A stretch of DNA of 64,000 nucleotides, taken from assembly GCF_002377905.1 (NCBI RefSeq), contig NZ_DFQS01000019.1, positions 70,237 to 134,236 on the forward strand, read 5' to 3'. Below are positions 18,875 through 28,628 of this stretch, piece by piece (within the stretch, counting starts at the first letter, position 1; each line of letters starts with the position of its first letter). Below the pieces are notes generated by a model. It had not been told where the DNA came from and did no database searches. It saw only the letters and a list, made by a program, of their open reading frames with translations. Source of the DNA: Psychrobacter sp. UBA3483 (lineage in GTDB: Bacteria; Pseudomonadota; Gammaproteobacteria; Pseudomonadales; Moraxellaceae). The position numbers and the translations under genes were made by a program.

Positions 18875-21343
18875 CTATTTAGTTTTGCGCGGTGGCAGAC
18901 CTGTATGCTGAGTTTGGAAGTTGCCTTTACTGACTTTTTTGTGATTTTTGCTCGATGCGCTTTTACCCGAGGTGTTTTTTGCAGCGTTAGGACTATTGTT
19001 GCTGCGTTTCACCGAGTCATTACCCAAGCGGCTGTTCTTTTTACGCGCCGATTGATAGCTGTCTTGCGCCGCGTCGCGACCTTCTAAACTGGCGTTAAAT
19101 GGCGGGATTAGGCAGCCACGACCTTTACCGATCAAATCCCCACGTCCCATATCTTGCAGCGCTTTACGCAGCATGACCCAGTTTTTTGGGTCGTGATAGC
19201 GCAAGAAAGCTTTATGCAGTTTACGCTGCTTGCCAGATTTGACGATATCCATATCGCCCTCACTGCGGCTCACCTTATGCAGCGGGTCTTTATGCGTATG
19301 GTACATGGTGGTTGCGGTCGCCATCGGACTCGGATAAAACGCCTGAACTTGGTCAGCGCGGTAGCCATGACTTTTTAGCCACAGCGCAAGATTCATCATA
19401 TCCTCGTCTCTAGTGCCGGGGTGAGCGGCGATAAAGTACGGAATCAGATACTGCTCTTTACCGGCCTCTTGGCTGTACTGCTCAAACATGGCTTTGAATT
19501 TATCGTAGTTGCCCATGCCAGGTTTCATCATTTTTGACAGTACCGCTTCTTCAGAATGCTCAGGAGCAATCTTTAGATAACCGCCAACATGATGGCTGAC
19601 CAATTCTTTGACGTATTCAGGGTCTTTAATCGCTAAGTCATAACGCAAACCTGAAGCAATCAGGATTTTTTTCACGCCTTTGATATCACGCGCTTTACGA
19701 TAGAGCTGGGTCAAATTACTGTGATCGGTAATCAAGTTATCGCAGACGTCAGGATAGACACAAGATGGCTTACGGCAGTTCTTTTCAATGGTTTCGTCTT
19801 TACAGTTGAGGCGATACATATTGGCGGTCGGACCACCAAGGTCGGAGATGACGCCGGTAAAGTTTGGCGCCGTATCACGAATCGCTTCGACTTCACGCAA
19901 GATAGATTCTTCTGAGCGGTTTTGAATAATACGACCTTCGTGCTCGGTGATTGAACAAAACGTACAACCGCCAAAACAGCCACGCATGATATTGACCGAA
20001 AATTTAATCATGTCATAAGCAGGGATGCGCGCATCACCATAGCTTGGATGCGGCAGACGCGCGTACGGCAAATCAAAAACGTAATCCATCTCTTCGGTTG
20101 AGAGTGGAATCGGTGGCGGATTGAGCCAAACGTCAATCGAGGTATGCGAGTTACCAGCGCCGCTACTATGACGCTGCACTAAAGCACGCGCGTTACCCGG
20201 ATTGGTTTCAAGGTGTAATATACGGTTGGCATGCGCGTACAACACTGGGTCAGCTTTGACGTGCTCATAATCAGGCAGGCGAATGACCGTTTGCTCACGC
20301 GGCGGCATTTTAAGTTTATGTTTACGTGCGGTTTGTGGTTTATCAAAGCCACGCATTTGCACTACTTGCGTGTCTTCATCAACTTGCTCAGCATTCAATA
20401 CTTTATTGGTCACGGGTTCGGCGACAAAACCTTGATACTGTTTTGCATATTGGGCTGACATGCCTGTCATTGCTGATGTAGCTTGTCCAACGGGTGAAGG
20501 GCTAGTCTTATCTTGCTCGATCGAACACTGGTCAACGTCTTCCGTCATCACATATGGATTAATAATGGGATCAACGCGGCCAACGGTATCGACGTCATTA
20601 CTGGCAACCTCGGTCATGCCCGCTTGCCAATGGCGACGGGTTGGGGTCAGTAAATACGCTGTACCGCGCAAACTGCTCATTTGCTCAAAGGTGTAACCTT
20701 TTGATAAGCCATGCACCACATCAACGATGGCACGCTCAGCATTACCGTATAATAAAACATCGGCGCGGGCATCGATTAAGATACTGCGACGGACTTTATC
20801 CGACCAATAATCATAATGGGCGATACGGCGTAAGCTGCCTTCGATGCCGCCCAAAATAATGGGCACATCAGGATAAGCTTCGCGGCAGCGCTGGCTATAA
20901 ACGATGGCCGCGCGGTCAGGGCGTTTGTCAGCCACGTTACCGGGCGAATACGCATCATCGCTACGGATTTTACGGTCAGCGGTATAACGGTTAATCATGC
21001 TATCCATGTTACCCGCGGTCACGCCATAGGCGTAAACCGGTTTACCAAGCTCCATAAAGGCATCTTTGCTTTTCCAATCTGGCTGGGCAATGATACCGAC
21101 GCGAAAGCCTTGAGCTTCTAATAAACGACCGATAATCGCCATACCAAAGCTTGGGTGGTCGACATAGGCATCGCCTGAGATGATGATGACATCACAGGCA
21201 TCCCAGCCAAGCTCATCCATCTCTTTGCGGCTCATTGGCAAATAGGGCGCAGGCTCATAGCAGCTCGCCCAATGTTTGTCGTAGTCGTAAAGGGGTTTGG
21301 TGCCTTGTTTAAAGGCGGTACGGGCGATGGTATCGGCAGACAT
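18875..21343 (-). CDS. ygiQ: YgiQ family radical SAM protein
   Basis: An 822-residue radical-SAM protein with an N-terminal B12-binding-like domain (SGDAYVDHPSFGMAIIGRLLE) and the CxxxCxxC iron-sulfur motif in NIMRGCFGGCTFCSITEHEGR-type context, followed by IQNRSEESILREVE. The biochemical role of YgiQ is not established. The protein is longer than the roughly 740 residues I recall for E. coli. A variable insertion lies at about residues 255-345, and there is a very basic Lys/Ser/Asn-rich tail of about 60 residues that may bind nucleic acid. It is transcribed alone between terminators. Confidence 0.9.
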   Translation of the reverse strand: MSADTIARTAFKQGTKPLYDYDKHWASCYEPAPYLPMSRKEMDELGWDACDVIIISGDAYVDHPSFGMAIIGRLLEAQGFRVGIIAQPDWKSKDAFMELGKPVYAYGVTAGNMDSMINRYTADRKIRSDDAYSPGNVADKRPDRAAIVYSQRCREAYPDVPIILGGIEGSLRRIAHYDYWSDKVRRSILIDARADVLLYGNAERAIVDVVHGLSKGYTFEQMSSLRGTAYLLTPTRRHWQAGMTEVASNDVDTVGRVDPIINPYVMTEDVDQCSIEQDKTSPSPVGQATSAMTGMSAQYAKQYQGFVAEPVTNKVLNAEQVDEDTQVVQMRGFDKPQTARKHKLKMPPREQTVIRLPDYEHVKADPVLYAHANRILHLETNPGNARALVQRHSSGAGNSHTSIDVWLNPPPIPLSTEEMDYVFDLPYARLPHPSYGDARIPAYDMIKFSVNIMRGCFGGCTFCSITEHEGRIIQNRSEESILREVEAIRDTAPNFTGVISDLGGPTANMYRLNCKDETIEKNCRKPSCVYPDVCDNLITDHSNLTQLYRKARDIKGVKKILIASGLRYDLAIKDPEYVKELVSHHVGGYLKIAPEHSEEAVLSKMMKPGMGNYDKFKAMFEQYSQEAGKEQYLIPYFIAAHPGTRDEDMMNLALWLKSHGYRADQVQAFYPSPMATATTMYHTHKDPLHKVSRSEGDMDIVKSGKQRKLHKAFLRYHDPKNWVMLRKALQDMGRGDLIGKGRGCLIPPFNASLEGRDAAQDSYQSARKKNSRLGNDSVKRSNNSPNAAKNTSGKSASSKNHKKVSKGNFQTQHTGLPPRKTK

Positions 21344-21376
21344 GAGCGGACCTGTTAATTAAAAAAGTGGCACTAA

Positions 21377-21410
21377 AAAAGCCGTTATCGTTATTTATAA
21401 ACAACGGCTT
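21377..21410 (-). terminator. Terminator-like hairpin in front of ygiQ
   Basis: AAGCCGTT and AACGGCTT pair, and on the minus strand a run of T follows. It lies only about 34 bases upstream of the ygiQ ATG. It could be a second terminator for the upstream lipoprotein gene or an attenuator in the ygiQ leader. Confidence 0.6.
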
Positions 21411-21506
21411 ATTTAAAAGCGCTCATTTTAACATGAATTACGCTCAGGATGTGATAAACGCTGATAAAGGATTAACGATAAGTTATTGATAGCGTAAGGT
21501 AATATA

Positions 21507-21545
21507 TATAAAAAAGGATTATTAAACGTTAACAACCCTTCTTTG
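21507..21545 (-). terminator. Intrinsic terminator for the 21572-22333 gene
   Basis: On the minus strand AAGGGTTGTTAA pairs with the following TTAATAATCCTT-like arm, including two G-T pairs, and ends in six T. It starts about 27 bases after the lipoprotein stop. Confidence 0.6.
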
Positions 21546-21571
21546 TTTATGTATGAATTAAGCCAAAAAGT

Positions 21572-22333
21572 TTATTGTTCTAATAGTTGGAAGGGAAAGG
21601 TAACGACATCAAAAGCAAGGGCAAAGGGCAGTAACACCAGCTTTTGCGCAGTATTGGCACCGCTACGAGACACTTGTTGTTGCTGGCTTTGAGTATAAAA
21701 ACTGACCGTATAAGGTTTGCTTAAAGCGCGGTAGTTAGATTGAATCAAGCTTAAATTACTCACTTGTGGATAGATAGCGCCTTTAACAGGCACGCTAAAG
21801 CAAAAGCGCTGGGCATTGATGCGTTGGTCGCTGGCTGAAGTACAGTCGCGACCATTATTTTGCAAAAAGAATTGATAATCTGAGCGCTGGAATTCATCTT
21901 TTAACTTGGCATACGACAGTTTCATTTCACCCTGAAAATAGCCATCATTGTTGGGCACATAAAAACTCATGTCGTTATCGACGTGAAGGTTCTTTGGCGT
22001 CAGATTGCTTAATAAGCCAATCATTTCCGTGCCGCCTTGGGTCAGCACATAGCTGTTCTTTTCACCGACGATGACCATGGTGGCGTTGGGCGTTTTTGGC
22101 AATGCTTGGGCAGGACGACCAAAAGCCACAATTTGGTCTTCAGATAAGACTTGCTTGCTAGTTTTGGTGCTGACGTGATTGTCACTTTCTAATAAAGAGC
22201 TGGTGGCGCAGCCTGAGCTGGCAAGCAATGCCGCAAGTGATGCGCCTGTTAATAAGGTTTTTGGGTTTAATAACTTAGATAGGGTCTGAGCATTCTTATT
22301 GGTATCACTAGGCGGTATCTTTTTACTTATCAT
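21572..22333 (-). CDS. Putative lipoprotein of unknown function
   Basis: A 253-residue protein with a long positively charged N-terminus and a hydrophobic stretch ending ALLASSGC, a plausible lipobox with Cys at residue 43. The mature region is mixed, with conserved-looking DQIVAFGRPAQALP and a C-terminal hydrophobic segment LVLLPFALAFDVVTFPFQLLE. The latter resembles tails of small Acinetobacter/Psychrobacter lipoproteins of unknown role. A shorter start cannot be excluded because the pre-lipobox region is unusually long. No function is assigned. Confidence 0.75.
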   Translation of the reverse strand: MISKKIPPSDTNKNAQTLSKLLNPKTLLTGASLAALLASSGCATSSLLESDNHVSTKTSKQVLSEDQIVAFGRPAQALPKTPNATMVIVGEKNSYVLTQGGTEMIGLLSNLTPKNLHVDNDMSFYVPNNDGYFQGEMKLSYAKLKDEFQRSDYQFFLQNNGRDCTSASDQRINAQRFCFSVPVKGAIYPQVSNLSLIQSNYRALSKPYTVSFYTQSQQQQVSRSGANTAQKLVLLPFALAFDVVTFPFQLLEQ

Positions 22334-22470
22334 GAGGCTTCCTTGTCTGCTATACGGTTGTTAATTTATCTAGCATTTAATGCCAAACATTCGTTGTTAT
22401 CGTACCTGTTTTACAGACTATTTATCCACTTATATTGATGATAAAAATTGCATGGGCGATGTAGCTAGTA

Positions 22471-22938
22471 TTAATCGAGCAAAATCTTAGTGCCGCTCTT
22501 GGTAAAGTTCATCACAAACTGGCTTTTAAAGCTACGCACATTGTTCTCGTAAGTCAGTAAATTACGGGTAAATTCATGATAATCGTTCATGTTTTTGGCA
22601 TTGACCATCAACATAAAATCCGCATCTCCTGACACTTCATAGCAGCTCATTACTCGCGGCTGATCATGCATCAAGCGCTCAAATCGATGTTGCATCGAGG
22701 TATTGGAGCGCGACATCTCTATCATGACCACCGCCGTAAGCCCGTAACCGACCTTATTTGGATCAACGATAGCGACTTGTTTGGTAATCACACCGCTATC
22801 TATTAATGCTTGAATACGGCGCTGGGCAGTGGCGATCGAGACATGCACGCGTTCTGCCACCGTTTTTAACGGCAAAGTCGCATCGTCCTGTAGCAAATTT
22901 AAAATCGCTTTATCGGTATCGTCTAAAATATGGTTCAC
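22471..22938 (-). CDS. Lrp/AsnC family transcriptional regulator
   Basis: A 155-residue regulator with the N-terminal Lrp helix-turn-helix (LDDTDKAILNLLQDDATLPL, VHVSIATAQRRIQALIDSGVI) and the C-terminal RAM ligand-binding domain (VMIEMSRSNTSM, VSGDADFMLMV). Members sense amino acids and often control a divergently transcribed transporter. Here the neighbour across 300 bases is a RarD/EamA permease, a likely target and a likely amino-acid or metabolite exporter. Confidence 0.92.
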   Translation of the reverse strand: MNHILDDTDKAILNLLQDDATLPLKTVAERVHVSIATAQRRIQALIDSGVITKQVAIVDPNKVGYGLTAVVMIEMSRSNTSMQHRFERLMHDQPRVMSCYEVSGDADFMLMVNAKNMNDYHEFTRNLLTYENNVRSFKSQFVMNFTKSGTKILLD

Positions 22939-23118
22939 AATAGCGCTTCCCTAGAAAATCACAAATATCAATACTTTTATTATAAATATTATTGCTATTA
23001 ATTCAAATACAAGAAAATAACTAGGTTTCGGCAATAATTAAAGTAAATTTATTCGAATAAATGCTTATATAGAAATAATTTCTCATAGCAGCTTAGTACA
23101 ATAGACGTTATTAGTCAA

Positions 23119-23146
23119 AGCTTAGAAACCAGAGCTTAGAAACCAG
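23119..23146. repeat. 14-bp tandem duplication upstream of rarD-like gene
   Basis: AGCTTAGAAACCAG occurs twice head to tail (23119-23132 and 23133-23146), followed by a partial AGCACAG. It lies in the divergent region between the Lrp-type regulator and the permease and could hold or space regulator sites. Confidence 0.7.
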
Positions 23147-23238
23147 AGCACAGCAATCAAAGCTTGTGAATAACTGAATAAGCAAAATAAAGAAATCGCT
23201 AAGCCTTTTAACGTCTATTTATATTTACGGTGCTTATC

Positions 23239-24261
23239 ATGTCGAACCCAACACTATCTAATGTCTATACTAATATGCTCACAGCTATAGTTTCGCGCTT
23301 GCCACTGCCTGCGGTTTGGACGGCTAGTAGCGCGCAGCAGCGTACATTGATAATGGGCGTGGCACTGGCGATATTATCGAATCTGTTATTTGGTGTGCTT
23401 TATGCCTACAGCAGTTTTTTGGCGCCGTTATCTGGTACGCAAGTCTTTATCTGGCGCATGCTAGCGATGTGGGCAGCACTGATAGGGTATTTGCTCATTA
23501 GTGGGCGTTTAGGTTTACATCTCGATAAATTAAAGGCATTGTGCACGGTAAAGCAATGGGCGTGGTTATTGTTGCCAACGCCGATATTTCTCAGCCAGTT
23601 TTGGCTATTTATGTGGGCGCCAGTTAATGGTCAAGGCGTGCAAACCGCGATGGGTTATTTTCTGTTCCCACTGATGATGGTGGTGTTTGGCTGCGTCTTA
23701 TTTGGCGAAAAATTGAGCCGTCTGCAATGGTTGGCGGTTGGCTTTGCCGCTGTCGGCGTCGGTAGTGAGATTGTACGTACCCAAAGTGTTTCTTGGGCGA
23801 CGCTTTGGGTCTGCGGTACTTATCCTATTTATTATATTTTACGCCGCCTACAAGGTATCGGCGCGATTACAGGTTTGCTGGTGGATTTAACCATCTTTGC
23901 ACCGTTTGCCGTCGCCTATTTATTATTTGTTGCGCCGAGCAGTTTAGGATTGGTTGGCAGCTCTAGCTTTTTTATCATGATGTTGGCAGGACTTGGCATG
24001 CTTAGCGTGCTGGCAATGAAAACCAATGTTGATGCCAGTCAAATGTTACCCGTCAACGTTTACGGTATGATGAGCTATATAGAGCCGGCATTATTATTTA
24101 TCTTAGCCATCACTGTCTTGGGCAATCCTTTTGAATCATCGATGATTTATAGCTATGGTTTAATTTGGTTAGGAATTATTTGCCTAATTGCACACGGTAT
24201 CCGTCAATTACGCCACGCTCATAAACAGTCGCAGCTTAATAGAATAGCGCAAACGGTTTGA
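23239..24261 (+). CDS. RarD-like EamA family permease
   Basis: Drug/metabolite transporter of about ten transmembrane helices (340 residues). LLFGVLYAYSSFLAPLSGTQVFIWRM at the start of the membrane domain and a central LSQFWLFMWAPVNGQGVQTAMGYF-like region are typical of RarD proteins. The frame extends to a GTG at 23230. I prefer ATG 23239 (MSNPTLSNVY) as the more usual start. It is divergent from the Lrp-type regulator and ends at a bidirectional terminator. The substrate is unknown. Confidence 0.85.
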   Translation: MSNPTLSNVYTNMLTAIVSRLPLPAVWTASSAQQRTLIMGVALAILSNLLFGVLYAYSSFLAPLSGTQVFIWRMLAMWAALIGYLLISGRLGLHLDKLKALCTVKQWAWLLLPTPIFLSQFWLFMWAPVNGQGVQTAMGYFLFPLMMVVFGCVLFGEKLSRLQWLAVGFAAVGVGSEIVRTQSVSWATLWVCGTYPIYYILRRLQGIGAITGLLVDLTIFAPFAVAYLLFVAPSSLGLVGSSSFFIMMLAGLGMLSVLAMKTNVDASQMLPVNVYGMMSYIEPALLFILAITVLGNPFESSMIYSYGLIWLGIICLIAHGIRQLRHAHKQSQLNRIAQTV

Positions 24262-24304
24262 AAATAAATGCCCTAAATGGATTGATTCAACTTATTTGCC
24301 AAAT

Positions 24305-24345
24305 AAAAAAGGACGATTCAACAATATGCGGAATCGTCCCTTTTG
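24305..24345. terminator. Bidirectional terminator, rarD-like / smpB
   Basis: GGACGATTC (24311-24319) and GAATCGTCC (24331-24339) form the stem, flanked by A-run and T-run, between convergent genes. Confidence 0.85.
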
Positions 24346-24379
24346 CGTTAGATTAAAATGTATCACTTACAACGTTTTT

Positions 24380-24856
24380 TTAATCCAAATGCTGCTTAAA
24401 GCCGCGCTGCTTATCACGCTCCCAGTCGCGGTCTTTTAGCGTTTTACGTTTATCGTGCTGTTTTTTACCGACGGCAAGCGCAATTTGGCATTTCACTAAA
24501 GAGTTTTTCCAGTAGCAAGATAACGGCACGCACGCATAGCCTTTTTGATTGACCGCACCCATCAGTTTTTCAATTTCACGGCGATTGAGCAGCAGCTTAC
24601 GGGTACGGATGCTATCAGGGCTGACATGCGTTGAGCTTGAAAGCAGCGGCTGAATATGGGCGCCAAATAAAAATGCCTCATTATTACGAAAGATAATATA
24701 CGCTTCGGTAATCGTCATTTTGCCGGCGCGAATGGCTTTAACTTCCCAGCCTTGTAACGATAGACCTGCCTCAAAGGTTTCTTCAATAAAATACTCGTGA
24801 CGAGCTTTTTTATTGGCACAGATTTGATTGTCAGGTTTTTTTGATTTTTTTGACAT
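24380..24856 (-). CDS. smpB: SsrA-binding protein SmpB
   Basis: Binds tmRNA for trans-translation rescue of stalled ribosomes. The 158-residue OB-fold protein shows KKARHEYFIEETFEAGLSL, GWEVKAIRAGK, the central LLLNRREIEKL and the basic C-terminal tail with GKKQHDKRKTLKDRDWERDK. Length is normal. It is divergent from coaD across 287 bases that hold promoters but no further gene. Confidence 0.96.
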   Translation of the reverse strand: MSKKSKKPDNQICANKKARHEYFIEETFEAGLSLQGWEVKAIRAGKMTITEAYIIFRNNEAFLFGAHIQPLLSSSTHVSPDSIRTRKLLLNRREIEKLMGAVNQKGYACVPLSCYWKNSLVKCQIALAVGKKQHDKRKTLKDRDWERDKQRGFKQHLD

Positions 24857-25143
24857 AATTTCTCCATAAGGACTTTTATATACATGGTTTGTATAAATTG
24901 TCCTTGTCTAACAGTTCCTCATCCTAGCTCTCAAATATAGAGAGTTTTTTATCATGCGGGTTTGTCCTATCAAGCACGGCAAACCAAAGCATGGCAAAAA
25001 GGGATGAGTCGAACCGACTATTGTAGCAAAGCACACAGCGAAAAGGTAAATCGGCTGTTAGGACAAATGTAGCAGATAAGTAGGAAGTTTGAGCAAAATT
25101 TGCTAGCATATGGGTCATTATCATTAACCATATTAGCCCTGTT

Positions 25144-25653
25144 ATGAGCCCTTCTGCTACTTCTTCAAAATTGCATACCAAAATTTTATACCCGGGTACC
25201 TTTGATCCGATTACCAACGGTCATGTCGACTTGGTTAAACGCGCGGCTAAATTGTTCGATGAGGTTGTCATCGCCGTGGCCTCTGGTCATCATAAAAAGC
25301 CATTATTCGACTTTGAAGAGCGCGTGCATTTGGTCGAGACGGTATTTACGGATTTGCCGCAAGTGTCGGTGATTGGTTTTGAGGGTTTGCTGGTCGATTT
25401 TATGCGCGAAAAAAATGCCACCGCAGTATTACGGGGTCTGCGCGCGATGTCAGACTTTGAATATGAGTTTCAGCTGGCCAATATGAACCGCGAGCTTGAT
25501 GAGAATTTTGAAGCAGTATTCTTAACGCCGTCGCAAAATTACTCGTTTATCTCATCAACGATGATTCGTGAAATTGCCAAACTTGGCGGTGATGTGACGA
25601 AATTTGTGCCACCTTGCGTCTCAGAAGCTTTTATACAAAAACTCAGCAGCTAA
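25144..25653 (+). CDS. coaD: Phosphopantetheine adenylyltransferase
   Basis: Transfers AMP to 4'-phosphopantetheine in CoA synthesis. It has the nucleotidyltransferase motif YPGTFDPITNGHVDL near the N-terminus and the C-terminal ISSTMIREIAKLGGDV signature. The 169-residue length is usual. No strong ribosome-binding site precedes the ATG. Together with coaX this window encodes two CoA pathway steps at separate loci. Confidence 0.95.
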   Translation: MSPSATSSKLHTKILYPGTFDPITNGHVDLVKRAAKLFDEVVIAVASGHHKKPLFDFEERVHLVETVFTDLPQVSVIGFEGLLVDFMREKNATAVLRGLRAMSDFEYEFQLANMNRELDENFEAVFLTPSQNYSFISSTMIREIAKLGGDVTKFVPPCVSEAFIQKLSS

Positions 25654-25774
25654 ATTTAGCTAAACGCTTAACAAGCTAAGCTTTAATGATGGGCTGATGG
25701 TTTAATGTTAAGTGTAATCGTAAACCACGGACGTACTCATTTTTTATCAACTGCTAGCAAATAAGGAGCAGTTT

Positions 25775-26023
25775 ATGGCGTTATTAATTACCGATGAATG
25801 CATCAATTGTGATGTCTGCGAGCCTGCTTGCCCAAACGAAGCCATCTCAGAGGGCGATGATATCTATGTTATCGACCCAGATTTATGTACTGAATGCGTC
25901 GGTCATTTCGATGAGCCGCAATGCGTGGTCATCTGTCCTGTCGATTGCATCCCTCATGACCCAAACCACGTCGAAACCCAAAGCGACTTATTGGCAAAAT
26001 ACAAACGCATTACTGGCAAATAA
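25775..26023 (+). CDS. YfhL-type 4Fe-4S ferredoxin
   Basis: Small (82-residue) ferredoxin with two 4Fe-4S sites. The first reads CINCDVCEPACPNEAI. The second has the expanded spacing seen in the YfhL/Allochromatium-type group, CTECVGHFDEPQCVVICPV. A strong AAGGAG lies 7 bases before the ATG. It is commonly found after coaD. Its stop is only 3 bases from the bioA start, so it is probably cotranscribed with bioA and bioD. The electron partner is unknown. Confidence 0.94.
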   Translation: MALLITDECINCDVCEPACPNEAISEGDDIYVIDPDLCTECVGHFDEPQCVVICPVDCIPHDPNHVETQSDLLAKYKRITGK

Positions 26024-26026
26024 AAA

Positions 26027-27364
26027 ATGATGAGATCTGACCCCTCAACGAGCAATCTTTCAACCAACGATTTCGACCAACAGCACCTTTGGCATCCTTA
26101 TGCCAGTTTGCCACCCACCTATCCTAATATCGTTATTGACCATGCCGAAGGGGTTTATATTATCACTAACGATGGTACGCGCTTGATTGACGGTATGTCG
26201 TCATGGTGGGCAAGTGTGCATGGTTATAATCACCCCAAGTTAAATGCGGCGATGATTGCACAATTGGGCAAAATGGCGCATGTGATGTTTGGCGGCTTGA
26301 CCCATCAGCCCGCGATAGATTTGGGCAAAAAATTGCTTGCTATCGTACCTGCTGGACTCGACGCGATATTTTATGCTGACAGTGGCAGCATTGCCGTCGA
26401 AGTAGCACTAAAAATGGCGCTGCAGTATCAGATTGCTGCCAAGCGTCCGCAAAAGTGCCAGTTTGCTTCAACGCAGTCAGGCTATTATGGCGACACGTGG
26501 CACGCGATGAGTGTGTGCGACCCTGTCAACGGTATGCACAGCCTGTATGGCAACCAGTTACCGATGCAGCATTTTGTCCCTGCACCGCCGTTAGGATTTG
26601 GGCCTCAGCTAACTCAAACTATACGTGATGAATTAACCGTATTTTTTGCCAAACATAGCCATCAGCTTGCTGGCTTTATCATCGAACCTATTATTCAAGG
26701 CGCAGGTGGTATGCGCTTTTATAGTCCGGAATATCTACAACTATTACGCCAATTGTGTGATGAGCATGACGTGCTGCTAATTGCTGATGAAATCGCTACT
26801 GGTTTTGGTCGTAGTGGCAAGCTGTTTGCTTGCGAGCATGCGGATATTAGCCCTGATATTATGACCATTGGTAAAGCGTTGACGGGCGGTTATATGACCT
26901 TTGCCGCGACTTTATGTACGCGCCATATTGCCGAGACCATCAGCCAAAGCGAGTATGCTGCACTCATGCATGGTCCCACTTTTATGGGCAATCCGCTAGC
27001 TTGCGCGGTTGCTTGTGCGTCCATTGATTTAATACTGTCTTATGATATCGAAGCGCGTACAGCAAATATGCAAGCCGTTATGGAACAACGACTCACGCCT
27101 GCAGAGACGTTAGATGGAATAGCAGAGGTACGTTGTTTAGGCGCAGTGGCTGTGATTGAATTAGAGACAGCCGTTGATATGCCAGATTTTCAGTCTTTGC
27201 TGATTGACAATGGCATTTGGGTCAGACCGTTTGGCAAATTGGTCTATATTATGCCTCCTTACGTTATTACTGACGATGAGCTAGGGGATTTATGCCAAGC
27301 GCTGCTAACCGTCGTTACTTCGTATTTGCAGCAAGTTCCTGTCACTGATAGAGCTTCGCTATGA
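26027..27364 (+). CDS. bioA: Adenosylmethionine-8-amino-7-oxononanoate aminotransferase
   Basis: PLP enzyme converting KAPA to DAPA in biotin synthesis using SAM as amino donor. Key regions are LWHPYASLPP, the N-terminal GMSSWWASVHGYNHP motif, ADEIATGFGRSGKLFAC and the PLP-lysine context TIGKALTGGY, plus MHGPTFMGNPLACAV. It overlaps bioD by the ATGA tetranucleotide, implying translational coupling. ATG at 26027 or 26030 could be used; neither has a clear ribosome-binding site. Confidence 0.96.
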   Translation: MMRSDPSTSNLSTNDFDQQHLWHPYASLPPTYPNIVIDHAEGVYIITNDGTRLIDGMSSWWASVHGYNHPKLNAAMIAQLGKMAHVMFGGLTHQPAIDLGKKLLAIVPAGLDAIFYADSGSIAVEVALKMALQYQIAAKRPQKCQFASTQSGYYGDTWHAMSVCDPVNGMHSLYGNQLPMQHFVPAPPLGFGPQLTQTIRDELTVFFAKHSHQLAGFIIEPIIQGAGGMRFYSPEYLQLLRQLCDEHDVLLIADEIATGFGRSGKLFACEHADISPDIMTIGKALTGGYMTFAATLCTRHIAETISQSEYAALMHGPTFMGNPLACAVACASIDLILSYDIEARTANMQAVMEQRLTPAETLDGIAEVRCLGAVAVIELETAVDMPDFQSLLIDNGIWVRPFGKLVYIMPPYVITDDELGDLCQALLTVVTSYLQQVPVTDRASL

Positions 27365-28080
27365 GTGTGCTATTTATCTCCGGTATTGATACTGATATTG
27401 GTAAAACCTATGCCACAGGCATGATAGCAAAAGCGCTGATGCAGCAAGGGGTTAACGTCATCACTCAAAAGCTGGTACAAACAGGCGTTACTGTCAATTC
27501 AGCTAGTGGCAAAATGAATATTGCCGATGATATTGTTATTCATCGTCAGTTGATGGGAGTTTCATTGCAGCCTTATGATTTGGACTTTACCACGTGTCCT
27601 TACCGTTATGAAAAACCCGCATCGCCGCACTTATCTGCCGCGCTTGCTAATGACGTTCTAGACCCCAAAGTCATTACTAAATCTACGCAGCAATTGCAAC
27701 AAAGCTGCGACGCGGTGCTGTTAGAAGGCGCAGGCGGCTTGCTGGTGCCCATAACCGAGCGGTTATTAACCTTGGATTATATTGCTGAGCAAGGCTATCC
27801 AGTTATCTTGGTAACCTCAGGGCGGCTTGGTAGTATCAATCATACCTTGTTGAGTTTGGAAGCAATCAAAGCGCGCAGTTTAACGCTGCATAGTGTGATT
27901 TATAACCATATTCATGATAGTGCTGCTCAGACAGATGATGAGATTGCCAATAGTACGATTGATTATTTAAAAAACTATCTAGCGCGCCATTATCCAGACA
28001 CCTACTGGCTGCAAATGCCGCAACAGACAAATAGCACTATCGGTAATGATGACTTTGTTTTAACGCTAGATTTTATTTAA
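27361..28080 (+). CDS. bioD: Dethiobiotin synthetase
   Basis: ATP-dependent carboxylase that closes the ureido ring to form dethiobiotin. It has the P-loop variant GIDTDIGKTYATG at the N-terminus, CPYRYEKPASPHLSA, and LLEGAGGLLVPI. At 239 residues it is normal length. Only bioA and bioD are here; bioB, bioF and bioC must lie elsewhere. Confidence 0.95.
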   Translation: MSVLFISGIDTDIGKTYATGMIAKALMQQGVNVITQKLVQTGVTVNSASGKMNIADDIVIHRQLMGVSLQPYDLDFTTCPYRYEKPASPHLSAALANDVLDPKVITKSTQQLQQSCDAVLLEGAGGLLVPITERLLTLDYIAEQGYPVILVTSGRLGSINHTLLSLEAIKARSLTLHSVIYNHIHDSAAQTDDEIANSTIDYLKNYLARHYPDTYWLQMPQQTNSTIGNDDFVLTLDFI

Positions 28081-28156
28081 ACGCTTTTATTTAAATGGTT
28101 TTATGACAACAGATAAATAAGCGTAAAACACTTTCCACACCTCATACTAATTTTGC

Positions 28157-28162
28157 TATACT
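28157..28162 (+). promoter_or_regulatory. Likely -10 element of rnpB
   Basis: TATACT lies 6-7 bases before the expected 5' end of RNase P RNA. The -35 is weak (TTCCAC near 28133). Confidence 0.55.
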
Positions 28163-28168
28163 AGCGCG

Positions 28169-28537
<369 letters not shown>

Positions 28538-28628
28538 TTGTTTTATGGTTTTTTATCGTTAGTATTGGTAATATTTGCCACGAATTTGAATGAAATGCAC
28601 ATTTTTTGCAAAAAATACTAATTAGGGG

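Noticed and set aside
18598..18882. 94-codon open frame upstream of ygiQ
   Set aside because: It runs through hairpin repeat C and the ygiQ terminator and overlaps the ygiQ end; composition looks non-coding.
24924..25217. 97-codon minus-strand frame in the smpB-coaD gap
   Set aside because: It overlaps the start of coaD and shows no family features; the gap is better read as divergent promoters.
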